Part shown: positions 1 to 10,050 of the stretch, piece by piece
Position numbering within the stretch: the first letter of the stretch is position 1
How the letters are laid out: every line of letters begins with the position of its first letter
Source: Moringa oleifera
Lineage: Eukaryota; Streptophyta; Magnoliopsida; Brassicales; Moringaceae
Length of the DNA: 64,000 nucleotides
Assembly (NCBI GenBank): GCA_021397835.1
Contig: JAJFZO010000566.1
Span: forward strand, 372,001-436,000
Direction: 5' to 3'
Position numbers and translations under genes: made by a program
The notes under the pieces: generated by a model
Seen by the model: only the letters and a program-made list of their open reading frames with translations
Told to the model about the DNA's origin: nothing
The model's database searches: none

Positions 1-194
1 TGATCTACGGAACAAGTTAAACAACTGCTTAACTTATCCATTTTGGGCACATCAGCCTCATGAATCAAAGATCCAGCCAAGTAGCTCTCCGCTAGGCCAC
101 AATTATGACAGGAAAGTATCTAAAGAGTCGGGAACTTGATCATACATTGTACCTTATAGGATGTGGCGATAAGATTAGGTAACTGTGTTGCCAC

Positions 195-3100
195 TTATAC
201 TTCTAGGTGATGCAAACCCTGGGAAGAATGCTGGAGACCCTCTGGATCACTGGAAGATGCAATGGGTTTAGATGCATCTCGTTCCAGATGCTCAAGGAAA
301 TCCATGACCACTGGATCAGTCCAAGGAGCTCCCCGTGGAGCTTCTTTGCCTGCAACCCATCCGAGATGGCCGCCTTTTGGTGTCACTATCAGCAAGCAGT
401 TGGGGTTTTCCTGAGCCAATAGGCAAAAGATGTAGTTCAAAGGATTGAACAGAGAAGCACGAGAGCCCAAAGTAGACTGACTATGCATTTTCTTCAAGCA
501 GCCACATGGAGTTAATGACAAAGTTAGCTAACGGCCCAACAACCCGCCTAACATCATGTGATCAGATGAGATAGATCCACCTATTTGACATCACAAGATC
601 AACATTTGATAATTCTAAGGTTGGTTTCATGCAGAAAGAAAAAGAGATTTCGTCGCAGACTAGAAACAGTTTGGGTTTCATCATGTATAGTTGGATTTCT
701 ACCTAAAATGGCGAAATGCCAGCCAACTGAAGAGAAAAAGAAAAAGAAGCATATGGGCATTTGGCAACTGATAATGATTTGCTATGAAGCAAATAAATTT
801 AGCATGTGGCTCAAGGGTGTGAGGAGGAGCCCAAATACCTTGATATCTTCCCAAGGAATTCCTCTAGCAGGAGCAATTGGATCATTTGCAGCCTGCCAAC
901 CATCAAAAACTAATAAGTTTACAGCACATTCCAACCATTTTCAGAACATAATTCTAAAACAATCATTCTCACGCCTTCAAAATGCAAGTGTACATATAAC
1001 CTAAACATGTCTAGCAGCCAAATCTTGTTTCAATGGTAAAAGCAGCTTAATGAAACCTGAGAATAAACTTACTCTTAAGGGCATAATTCATGGAAGTCAT
1101 TTCCACAAGAGGGTACTTCCTATTACCAGAGGAGATACAAATTTTTATGCAACAAATTAAGGATAAAAATGTTGCTGCTACTTGTCAGTGCTGCCATTAT
1201 TAGATAAGAGTCACAAGACCAGCAGACAATGTAAAACAATATACTGCAGCCTAATTTTTTCTTTGAAAAGAACAAACATCACATCAGCTCTCGATTGTTT
1301 AGTTACTATTGAGCTTCACAACTTCTCCAAGATAAGTTACTCCGTTTCAAAAGACTACCATTATAATAAACACAAAACCTAGATCGATCATATTTGTACT
1401 TCATGTGGACCCGAATTCAACAGCATAAATGGATCTACTCCTGGTGATTTTACATTGAGCTTCATGAGTACAAAATGATGGAAGAAAAAAAATTTAGAAG
1501 TTAAGAGAAAACAACAACGGTAGCTCTAGGCCCAAATGTGAACCATCGGTAAATAGAAAAAAGAGGTGCAACAAGAACATGAAGATAGGACTAACGCAAG
1601 ATGTCAACAAATGATAATAAAACAGCCAAAAAGAGAATATAGTTTGACCTTAGCAGCAGGTCAGAAAATGTCTAAATTATGAGAAATATATGTCTTATAT
1701 GGTTCTGTCTCAGCAGTGAGGTTCAGGAAACAGACACTTTAGAGATTACAAATATATTACCTGAATGCAGAGCAAAGGTGTGCGAACATGCTTTATGGAA
1801 TCTGAACTGCTTGAGTTAGCGTAGTAGTCATCCACTGACTTGAAACCAAATGAGACTGAAAGGAGTTGCAAAAAGGCTTTGTAAGTTGACGCCATGCTAT
1901 CACAGGCACCTTCTTCAAAGCTCAGCAACCACAATCAAACCCAAAAGAAAACGAAATTGAAAGTCATTTCATGCAAAAGAAACACGCACCACGGGTTAGA
2001 CCTTCGTCAAAGTCTCTGACGGTCTTGGCATTAGCAGCCAACGGGATGTTAAATTCACCACCAATGTCTTCGAAGAGAAGAGCATGACTGTAAAAACATA
2101 GCTCCAATGACCTTAACTATGACTATAAGCCAAAAACAAGCGCAGGAACAGAAAAGCATTTTTTTGACCATTACTTCTCGAAAATTCTACAGAGGGCTCT
2201 GGCGAGGGATCTGTCATAAATATTATTGAAGCCCTTGTGGAAGTCCTCATCTGCAATTACCAAATTGAAAGGATTGCACAATGACACAGCACCAGAAAGG
2301 GGGCAAGTATGAGATTCCTGAAAACAAAACATATTAAAAATGTAAACGAAACAGAAGCAGTAGCTTAACAAGATGGAAAAACAATAAACCAAAATCTACA
2401 CCACGGAGAAACTCAGGGCTACAGGAAAAATATATGGCATTTTCTCCTCCGGCATAGTGAAAGCAACATCCATAAAAATGAGTATCATGGAAAAACTACT
2501 TGATGCAGAAAGTAGAAAGATGTTAACATTAACATAGTAACAATTTGGACAAGATAAATGCAACATGTTAAAAAATTCAGTTCCTCTTAGACCCTCCCAA
2601 ATTAGGTTCCTTTCTTATGTTATTAGCAGAAACAATAACCCACCCAATCTGCAACCAACAAGGCCCTTCCGATGGAAGTTGAAGTGTATGGATACAACAA
2701 ATATGTTGGAGTAGGTTTAGATGTACCATGAAACCAAGTAAAAGACCAGGAAAAGTTCGTCACCATATTCTTGTGGTGAAATAACATAAATTGTCCTATA
2801 TGATGCAGCATAGAGCATGACCGTAATGGGAGTAAAATTGAAGAAACAAATTACTGGTCTTCATGTGAACTACATGAAAATTAGGGATTTGATCATTTAA
2901 TCAATTAATTAAACAGCCAAGAAGAAAATGAATGTTACAACAATCAGAACATATTAGAATGTTTAAGCATTAACTTACAACCAGGCAGAGAGCAATTCTG
3001 CAGAAACAAGAACCAAGAGAACCTTTTAACACATAAAACTAGATATAACCAGCATTAACCATAGAAAGCAAAACAGTTGATACAAAAATTGGAACGCAAT

Positions 3101-3985
3101 AGTAAGTTTCAGGTACATAAGGCAAATGAAAAGAACCAAAGAAGAAAGAGCAGTTCGATGTTTATCTTACCTGACCAAGATACCGAACAAGTATATTTGC
3201 CCCAAGAGACCAACCAACAGCATACAAATTAGCTTTAGGGTACCTAGAAGCAACATTTGCCACCACTTCACGCATATCTCCTAAAAACGAAGCCGAATAG
3301 AACTGCATATCAGCGCGATGAAATAATCATAAACTTTTCTAAATCATCTCTCAGTAACTTCATAAATAAAATCTGCCTATTTCCATAAGACACACATAAA
3401 CACAACACCAATCTTCACAAAATGATCAAACTATTTGTTAATACTAGTAGAGGAAAGGAAAGCATATGCTAAGTTGCAATTTTGAGAGTTGGTACTTGAG
3501 GAGTGGTAACAGGGCTACTTCCACAGCCCCGGCTATTGAACACCACAACTCTCCACCCTTTACTTCTTGCTCTCACCAGCATATGCCTCACATATGAATC
3601 CTGACTTCCTCCCGTTAAACCTGGCTGCAATAAATGACAATCGATTAAACAAGAAATCAAAGTAGTATTTTTCAGAATCGGGCATTTTAAATGTCAAACA
3701 GAGGACTACCAGCAAAATGAGGAGCGGGGATTCTGGGGGCAAGCGACCGTTGTCCCCAGAGACCCAATCGAGGGAGACGGAGCCATTATCTGCGGTACGA
3801 AGGCACTCTCGACGGAGCCTGACGTCAGGGACGGAGCGGAAGAACGCCGCGAAGATGGTCTCCGCGTGGCGGTTCCAGCTGATCAAAGGGAACGGATCGT
3901 ATGGACGGGTAAGGACCTTCAGCGCCGGTAGGAGTAGGTCACGTGCGCCACCCGTGACCTCGAGCGACGGGTGGTGGTCTGACAT
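195..3985 (-). CDS. EMB8-like alpha/beta hydrolase (YheT family), 8 exons
   Basis: Coding exons, in transcript order: 3985-3710, 3624-3496, 3302-3171, 2317-2175, 2087-1990, 1855-1761, 892-839, 410-195. All junctions are GT-AG and the sum gives 380 residues, the usual size for plant EMB8-like proteins. The N-terminal part carries the family signature around WNRHAETIFAAFFR (about residues 37-50), then PGLTGGSQDSYVRH and the oxyanion-side NSRGCGSSPVTTPQ. The expected catalytic triad is visible: Ser about 167 in GWSLGAN, Asp about 295 in ANDPIAP and His about 324 in PKGGHLGW. Plant members are annotated as embryogenesis-associated esterases or lipases; the true substrate is unknown. No clear signal peptide or membrane span is seen. 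The start is the first ATG of a GC-rich exon. The family assignment is strong; the function is inferred only from the fold. Confidence 0.9.
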
Positions 3986-4536
3986 TTTGCTAACTTTCGT
4001 GGCAATGGATGTGGCGCTGACGCGGTCTGCAGAGATTGGGCGCCAGCGATTGCAGGAAGGGAGTGGAAGCTGAAGTGGAGCCCCAGGAGGCTCTCGCCAT
4101 TGGTCGGCAGAGGGCGTCTACGTTAACCAAGCTGGACTCCCATAAGACTACTGATTGTGCTAGGTGATTAAATGATTGGATAATCGACGTGGTAAGACAC
4201 TGGCCAAGGGAATGAGCTCATGGGAAAAACATTGCGTCACATGTGATTCTAGTACATTAATAATTAATTAAACAATGATCCTTTTGGCTAAATGGGCGGC
4301 ATATGGGAAGAAATCGACATCTTTCCGGTCTTTGCTAGTTCAAATGGCGAGCTGATTCAGCAGATGGTAGAACATATCAAACTTTGATTAACATATCACG
4401 ATCGTATGAAGAAGAGAAACAAAAGGGCGATACATAAGCTAGTTAAGCCAAAGGTGCTTGTTCTGTCTTTCTGTGCTTAGCTTAATACATGAAGAAGAAG
4501 AAGAAATCCAAATACGCAAGGGTTCTTAAACAGAGA
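3986..4536. other. Intergenic: EMB8-like promoter side and DUF538 3' side
   Basis: Both neighbours are on the minus strand, so this stretch should hold the 3' UTR of the DUF538 gene and the promoter and 5' UTR of the hydrolase. The part nearest the hydrolase is GC-rich and the rest is AT-rich. I see no coding signal, no repeat and no clear TATA box. Confidence 0.5.
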
Positions 4537-5016
4537 TTAAAATGTCAGTTCTTCATGGGCATTGCCTCCAAATACTTTGTGCTTCTCTTCATCAGTCATG
4601 AAAGCAGTAATGGGGAAGGACTTGCCGATCCCCATGGGAGTTTTGAAATTAATCTTCTTGCTTGTTGGATTTTCAATGCTCATCTCAGTTATCGGCACCC
4701 ACAAGAACATTTGTTTGCTCTTGACGCCAGTCATCTTCTTCATCTTAAACTTCTCTACGTATGCAGTAACCTCGGTAGCATAGCTCACCCTGGTATTAGT
4801 CTCAACGAAGAAGTGCTCATATGGGGCCTTCTGCTTCATCCACACAAATCCCGTCTCTCGAACTCTCCCGCATTCTTCAAGGTCTCGCAGAGGAAGAACT
4901 CCTTTGGGGAAACCCAGTTCCTCAAGAAGCTCTATGGATTGGCGGCAGCACTCTTCGGGACCGTACACAATTTCTGCTCCTGCACGCTCATCTTGCCCTG
5001 GCTTGCTGCTGGCCAT
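4537..5016 (-). CDS. DUF538 family protein, single exon
   Basis: The gene encodes 159 residues without introns. The frame is open for another 49 codons upstream, but that part is low-complexity and unlike the family. The ATG at 5016 (MASSKPGQ) is preferred because the conserved region starts soon after it. Recognisable DUF538 blocks are YGPEECCRQSIELLEELGFP (about residues 18-37), PLRDLEECG, GFVWMKQK, then SYATEVTAYVEKFKMKKMTG and the C-terminal GIGKSFPITAF. DUF538 proteins are plant-specific, resemble a small BPI/LBP-like lipid-binding fold and often respond to stress; the biochemical role is unsettled. This copy has no obvious signal peptide, unlike secreted members. The long open frame on the opposite strand (4489-5037) is treated as a shadow. 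Confidence 0.88.
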   Translation of the reverse strand: MASSKPGQDERAGAEIVYGPEECCRQSIELLEELGFPKGVLPLRDLEECGRVRETGFVWMKQKAPYEHFFVETNTRVSYATEVTAYVEKFKMKKMTGVKSKQMFLWVPITEMSIENPTSKKINFKTPMGIGKSFPITAFMTDEEKHKVFGGNAHEELTF

Positions 5017-6840
5017 TGCGGACTGAGACAAAGATGAAATTATCTGTCGAATCTCCTGCTGTTGATTAAAGGCAGGAGCTTGAGGAGTCGGGTTGAAGTA
5101 TATGAAGAACGAAAAGAGGCAAGGTTGTTGCGTGGAGGTTGAGCTAAATGGAAAGTGGTTCACCTAAATGCACAGTGATGGGCCTGGTCTGCATCGATGT
5201 GTTCTAGTTTGCTGGCAGCTGAAGAATTCCAAATGGGTCGAGTTGTTTGATCTGTATTGTTACATTTCAGCACAATTAAGGGATATAAGAGCCTAATTCT
5301 GTGGCACCTAGAGAACTAGGCAAACAAAGAGAAATTCAACAAAGATGAAAGCAGAAATGAAAGTTCTTAGAGAAGATAAAAGCTTCTTCTGATCAAAAGA
5401 AATGCTAAATAGATGTTTTTTTTTTCTTTTTATTTTTCTATTTCTATAATAAAGTGGTAATGTGTATTTGAAATCTTATTTAACGGTTGCAAACAATATT
5501 CATTAGGATATTATGTAAGGTACTCTTTCCAATATACAAGATGCCTTGGAATATTTTTTAAGATTCTTTAAATTACCTTAAAAAATTCATATGTTTTAAA
5601 ATATTTTAAATGATGTAAATATAGAATTAAGAGGTTTTTTTAATTTAAATTTGTGATGTTTTATTAAATTGATGTAATTAAATAGATCATAACTTCTCAA
5701 TAAAGTCAAGAAAATACTATCCCAAACTCATTAAGGATGACCTAATAAGAGTTTTGAGCATGATAGGCTTACCTCACAAGCGAGGATTTTTTTCAAAAAA
5801 AATAAAAAATCAAAAGCTGATGATTTTCAAAAGATAAAAATATATCAAGAACATGGATATATCAAATTATCAGTACCAATAATAAAAATTATTAATATGA
5901 CAACGTAATAAGTAACGAGATACCATGATTCACATTGTTTTGCAAACAAAATGGCGTTAAAATAATATAAAGATGTATAATTTTATCTACGGGAAAGATA
6001 ATTTAATTTATCTTTTATTTAGAATAAGGCAAAGTCAATAAAATTGAATTATAAATATATCATTCAACAAGTTATGAAAACAACAATTTAAATAAGTCTC
6101 ATTCAAGCAATCTTTTCATAATAGAATTACATTTAATCAACTACTTACTTAAACATTAAAAAATACCATGGTCGCTTAACAATATTCCTCAATCGGTTTT
6201 TTATCTTGCAAACTCTCTTCATTTTAAACACAATGAAGGAAATTCCTTTTCAAGTGATCTTACCTCGATTCCACAATTCTCTAGGAGCATCATGCATACT
6301 ATTCCTTCTTTTAATTTAAAACATTCTAAAAATTGTGAAAAAATGTTATTACCAAATGTATAATTAAATGTAAAATATTAAACCAATATCAAAAAGACAC
6401 AAAACCCATTTCACTCTCAATTGAAATTAGAAAATCAAATTTGAAACCCCTCTTGTTTCTACTTTCTTGCCTTTACAAGCTTCAAAATGAGTAGCTTGAT
6501 CACCCCATGGCATTTTAACTTCACTTTGTTTTCTTTTCACAATTCCAATTCCATGGCTCTTGCCTCTTTTGATTGAACAGCAATTTTTGAACATAAATAT
6601 CGCTTTCATATCTCTCTTTTATGATGCTTCTTATCGGTACAAAGTGGCCTCTTCTTTTCAATTCATCGTGTCGTGGGATTGATTTCGTTGGGATCCCCTT
6701 GTTGCGGCCAACACCAACATGATTATTCCCTGTAGGCCCAACCCATAGCCACTGGTGGGCTCTCCACCTCATCATTGCCTTTTCCCCCTTTTGTGGAAGC
6801 GACCAGATAGAAATGGGCGTCATGATGGCCTTAAATCAAT
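5017..6840. other. Intergenic, increasingly AT-rich
   Basis: The first few hundred bases are the upstream region of the DUF538 gene on the minus strand. From about 5400 the DNA is AT-rich with homopolymer runs. A less AT-rich island at about 6420-6830 has overlapping minus-strand open frames of 60 and 100 codons that match no family I know and have no recognisable gene structure. I do not call a gene here. Confidence 0.5.
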
Positions 6841-8078
6841 CTTCTTTTTTTTTTTTTTTCCCATTTTCTGTTTGAGTTGATGAGATAAATTTTTAAAAAA
6901 TTATCATAAATATTTATTTTTTAATATATTAACTAATAATATTAAGTTTTCTTTTGTTGTAGATTTACATTATTATCATCATCATTTCATATAATAGGTT
7001 AAATATATAAAAAAAATTGATGATATTTTTTATTTTAAATATCAAAATATCGGTTAGATTAATTTCATTCAATTTAGATTTATTAAAAAATTTAAAATTT
7101 AATATATTTAAATTAAAAATTTTATGTAAAAAAATTTAACTTAAAATTTTTAAATATTAAAATTATTACTATAAAAAATATTTTTTTGGATACAAAAAAA
7201 TATATTTAAAAATATATATTATCAATATTTTAAAATATTTTAAAAAATAGCTACTTGCATAGTAAAATTATTCAAATAAAAAAATGAACTTGAAATTAAG
7301 TATATAATTTATTTAAATTATTTTAAGAATCAACAACAAAAATATCATTAATTTTATCAGATATTCAATTTCAATCAAATTCAAAAAATAGATAAACAAT
7401 TTATCTGATTGATACATCAAATTTTAAATTAACAAGTGGATATAGTTAAAGTTTTTTATTTACTTGATATAATGTTGTTATTTTAAAATAAATATTTATA
7501 AAATTTAAAATAAAAATTCATATATTGATTGCCATTTTTCTTTAAAAAAATAAGATTTAGAAGTACATCATGAACATCAAGAAATAAAATAATAACAAAA
7601 CTAAAATTATGTTATAAAAAGCAAGCAATCACAAAATTAAATATTTAAAAATTAAGACTTATTCTCACAGTTCATGTTACTTCTTTTACACTGTAGTGGG
7701 GGGCAAAGTAATGGCATGTGGTTGGGACATACTAAATTGAGTGAATTTGTCAGCCTAATGCTCTCTGCTAAATGCTAAATATTCATTAACTTGTATGTGC
7801 GCCACGTGAATTCATCCACCTCATGTTCCTCCTTCCTATTTTATAAAATCTCAATTTGTCTGTTGACTTTTTTATATACTTGACTTTTTTATATGTTTAA
7901 AGTAATTAACAAAATATTTTATCAATATTATTAAAATTTTAAAAACATATAAATATTTTTTTATAATTTAATACATGATAAAATAAGTTTTTATTAAATT
8001 ATTACAAAAGTATTAATTATGAATTTAATATGTGTAGCATGATAGTGTTTGCAAATTACGATTCAGTATAAATTACAA

Positions 8079-8910
8079 CATGTTTGCTTGTCAGGAATAT
8101 CAATTTTTTTCCTACTTTATTCCGTATGAAATTACTTTTCCAATGTTTGATTCATTTTTATCATAAAATTGTAATTTTTCAAGGAATTTTTATTCATTAA
8201 AAACCCGAAATAGCTATTCCGAAGTGAACTCTCGGAATTGCTATTCCACAAAAACAAAGAATTACTATATTTTTTTAATTCCCAATATATCCTTGATAAA
8301 ATTTTTAAATTACTAAATATATATAATAACTTTATTTTTAAAAATAATTTACTAAAAAATAAAAAATATTATTATTATCAAAATATTAGTTACTATTAAT
8401 ATTAATTTTATAATATTAATATTTAAAAATAAAAAAAATAATTATTAACATATCATTTAGTTAATATTATTTTTATAATAATAACATCTTTTTTATTTTT
8501 TAAATAATTTATCAAAAAAAGTAAAACATATTACTTTTATTAAAATATTAATTAATTTTAATTTTATAATATTAATATTTAAAAATAAAAATAACTATTA
8601 ATATGTTATTTAGTTAATATTATTTTTATAATAATTTATTATAATAAAATATTTAATTAATATTATTTTAATAAAAATTAATTAAATTATAGTTAATTTA
8701 ATTGAAGGGTATACTAGTCTTTTAAACTTGCTTCAATTATTTTTTCTAGCTTATTATTTGAGGAACCAAACATATGAAAATGAATTTATACTCTATTCAA
8801 TTTCAATAAATCATATATAATAATGCTTATTTTTTTATTTTTTTTCTTTTTTATTTCTAAAGAATACTTTTTTTATTCATTCTCTATTTTATTTCATGAA
8901 CCAAACATGC
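8079..8910. mobile_element. Probable MITE-like non-autonomous DNA element
   Basis: The left end reads ACATGTTTGCTT (8079-8090). The right end, read on the other strand from about 8909, is GCATGTTTGGTT, giving 10 of 12 matches as terminal inverted repeats. Another copy of the motif (ggaaccaaacatatg) lies at about 8761-8775. Near the left end are repeated GGAAT/ATTCC-type motifs (about 8210-8250: aatagctattccgaag, then ctcggaattgctattcca), a style typical of plant MITEs. The body is AT-rich and non-coding. No clean target-site duplication was identified and the superfamily is unknown, so this is tentative. Confidence 0.4.
8329..8632. repeat. Diverged tandem duplication, about 150 bp unit
   Basis: Two consecutive blocks, about 8329-8484 and 8485-8632, share the same order of words: attttataatattaatat, then tttaaaaataaaa, then a segment ending in atttagttaatattattt. 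The second block differs by small indels and substitutions. The duplication sits inside the probable MITE and is non-coding. Confidence 0.6.
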
Positions 8911-9373
8911 TGTTACCAAACATATTGTTAGAGTTTAAGAATAAGATCCACAAGTTTTTTAAATTAGTTTTTTAATATTTCAAAAATGTTAAAAAATATA
9001 TATATGTTAAAGGTAATTTGTGTGATTCAAGTAGCTTTTTAAAAATTATAAATATATACTTTTTTATACAAAGCCTTTGAAAATTGTTTTGACCAAATAC
9101 TCTAATTTTTTGATAAAGTATTTAAAAACTGTAACAAAACATTTATCCTCAATTATATAATTTTTTTAAAAAATAAAATATCAACATTACCCAAAAAAAA
9201 AAAGAAAAAAGGGAAAAAAATCGGTGGTTTTTTATTGCATAAACTAATTAGGACCCAAATGGGTCGATCCGGCCCGGAGAGCCACATGAACCGCCATCAT
9301 GGTCTTCGATCTACTTTTCTCACAGCATCAGCAGTCACGGGAGAGAGTCAGAGAGATAGAGAAAGAGAGATTG

Positions 9374-9393
9374 GAGAGAGAGAGAGAGAGAGA
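9374..9393. repeat. (GA)n microsatellite
   Basis: About ten GA units lie upstream of the Rab-GAP first exon, probably in its promoter or 5' leader. GA/CT tracts are common next to plant transcription starts. Confidence 0.9.
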
Positions 9394-9529
9394 TCCATCA
9401 TCCATGTAGATATGAAATTAAAATAATGGTGTTGTAGTTTATCGCTGTAATTGCTGTCTTTCATGGAAAGAGAGTTAAAGCTCTAAAGAAAAAAGCACTT
9501 CCACAGGGAGAGGGAGAGGGGTATTCAGT

Positions 9530-9894
9530 TTGGTGATGGTGTTTACTACACAGTGCGTACCAAACACTGAGGAGGAGAAGAAGCAAAAGACAAACCTAAA
9601 CCTAAACCTGAGGCAGGACCAGAATCGAAGCAAGGGCGTTGCGGTAATTTCCCTGCCGCTGGTTTTATTGATGCTCGTGTTCTCCTCCGGTAACGGCGGC
9701 GTCGGTGTCGGAAGATGGATCGTGTTCGCCGAGGGTAGCAGCGGCGTCGGCGGTGGCAGAAGCGGCGGTTTTCTTGGAGGCGGAGTCGGCGGCTTCTGGT
9801 CCTCGGCTGTTGGCCCCTCCAATGTCGGCTTAGCCGTCGCCGTCACGGCCATGGCTGGCATCGCCTTGGCCGCCACCGTCGTCTACTCCCGTAG
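9530..9894 (+). CDS. Alternative first coding exon (1a) of the Rab-GAP, Gly-rich with two hydrophobic segments
   Basis: An open frame from ATG 9530 ends at a good donor (AG|GTAAAA at 9894/9895) after 365 nt, leaving two bases of a codon. Joined to the acceptor at 11358/11359 it continues in frame as R-G-S-I-K-S-P-W, exactly as exon 1b does. It encodes 121 residues plus the split codon: a polar stretch, a hydrophobic segment (about residues 37-51, VAVISLPLVLLMLVF), a Gly-rich loop, and a second hydrophobic segment just before the junction (about 98-119, NVGLAVAVTAMAG). If unspliced it would be a free-standing 122-residue membrane protein ending at 9898. An alternative first exon or a separate small gene are both possible; RNA data would decide. 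Confidence 0.5.
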
Positions 9895-10050
9895 GTAAAA
9901 AAACCGAAACCAAAAAATAAAAAATATCAAAGCATTTGCCGATCTTCTTGGATTAATCATCATCAAACCAGAGAAAACAAAATATTTTCTCGTTGCTGTT
10001 TAGATAACCAGACACTACATAGATATAGACATAGCTAGATATAGATACTT

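Larger units (their letters stand above)
6841..9529. other. AT-rich intergenic DNA upstream of the Rab-GAP
   Basis: Very AT-rich, built of short A and T runs, with no coding frame of interest. It contains a probable MITE at 8079-8910 (listed separately) and a G-box-like CACGTG at 7803-7808. The last 300 bases (9230-9529) regain normal base composition, carry a GA microsatellite and probably form the promoter and leader of the Rab-GAP gene. Confidence 0.5.

Noticed and set aside
3717..4073. 118-codon plus-strand frame over EMB8-like exon 1
   Set aside because: Shadow of a GC-rich exon; Arg/Ser-rich translation with no homology signal.
4489..5037. 182-codon plus-strand open frame opposite the DUF538 gene
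   Set aside because: It mirrors the DUF538 coding region on the other strand, and its protein has no family features; the minus-strand reading has clear conserved blocks.
5070..5163. N-terminal extension of the DUF538 protein to ATG 5163
   Set aside because: The extra 49 residues are low-complexity and precede the usual family start; the ATG at 5016 fits family length better.
6427..6823. Overlapping minus-strand frames of 60 and 100 codons
   Set aside because: No recognised domain, no gene structure, and the island is small within AT-rich DNA. May be an old element fragment, but nothing supports a gene.
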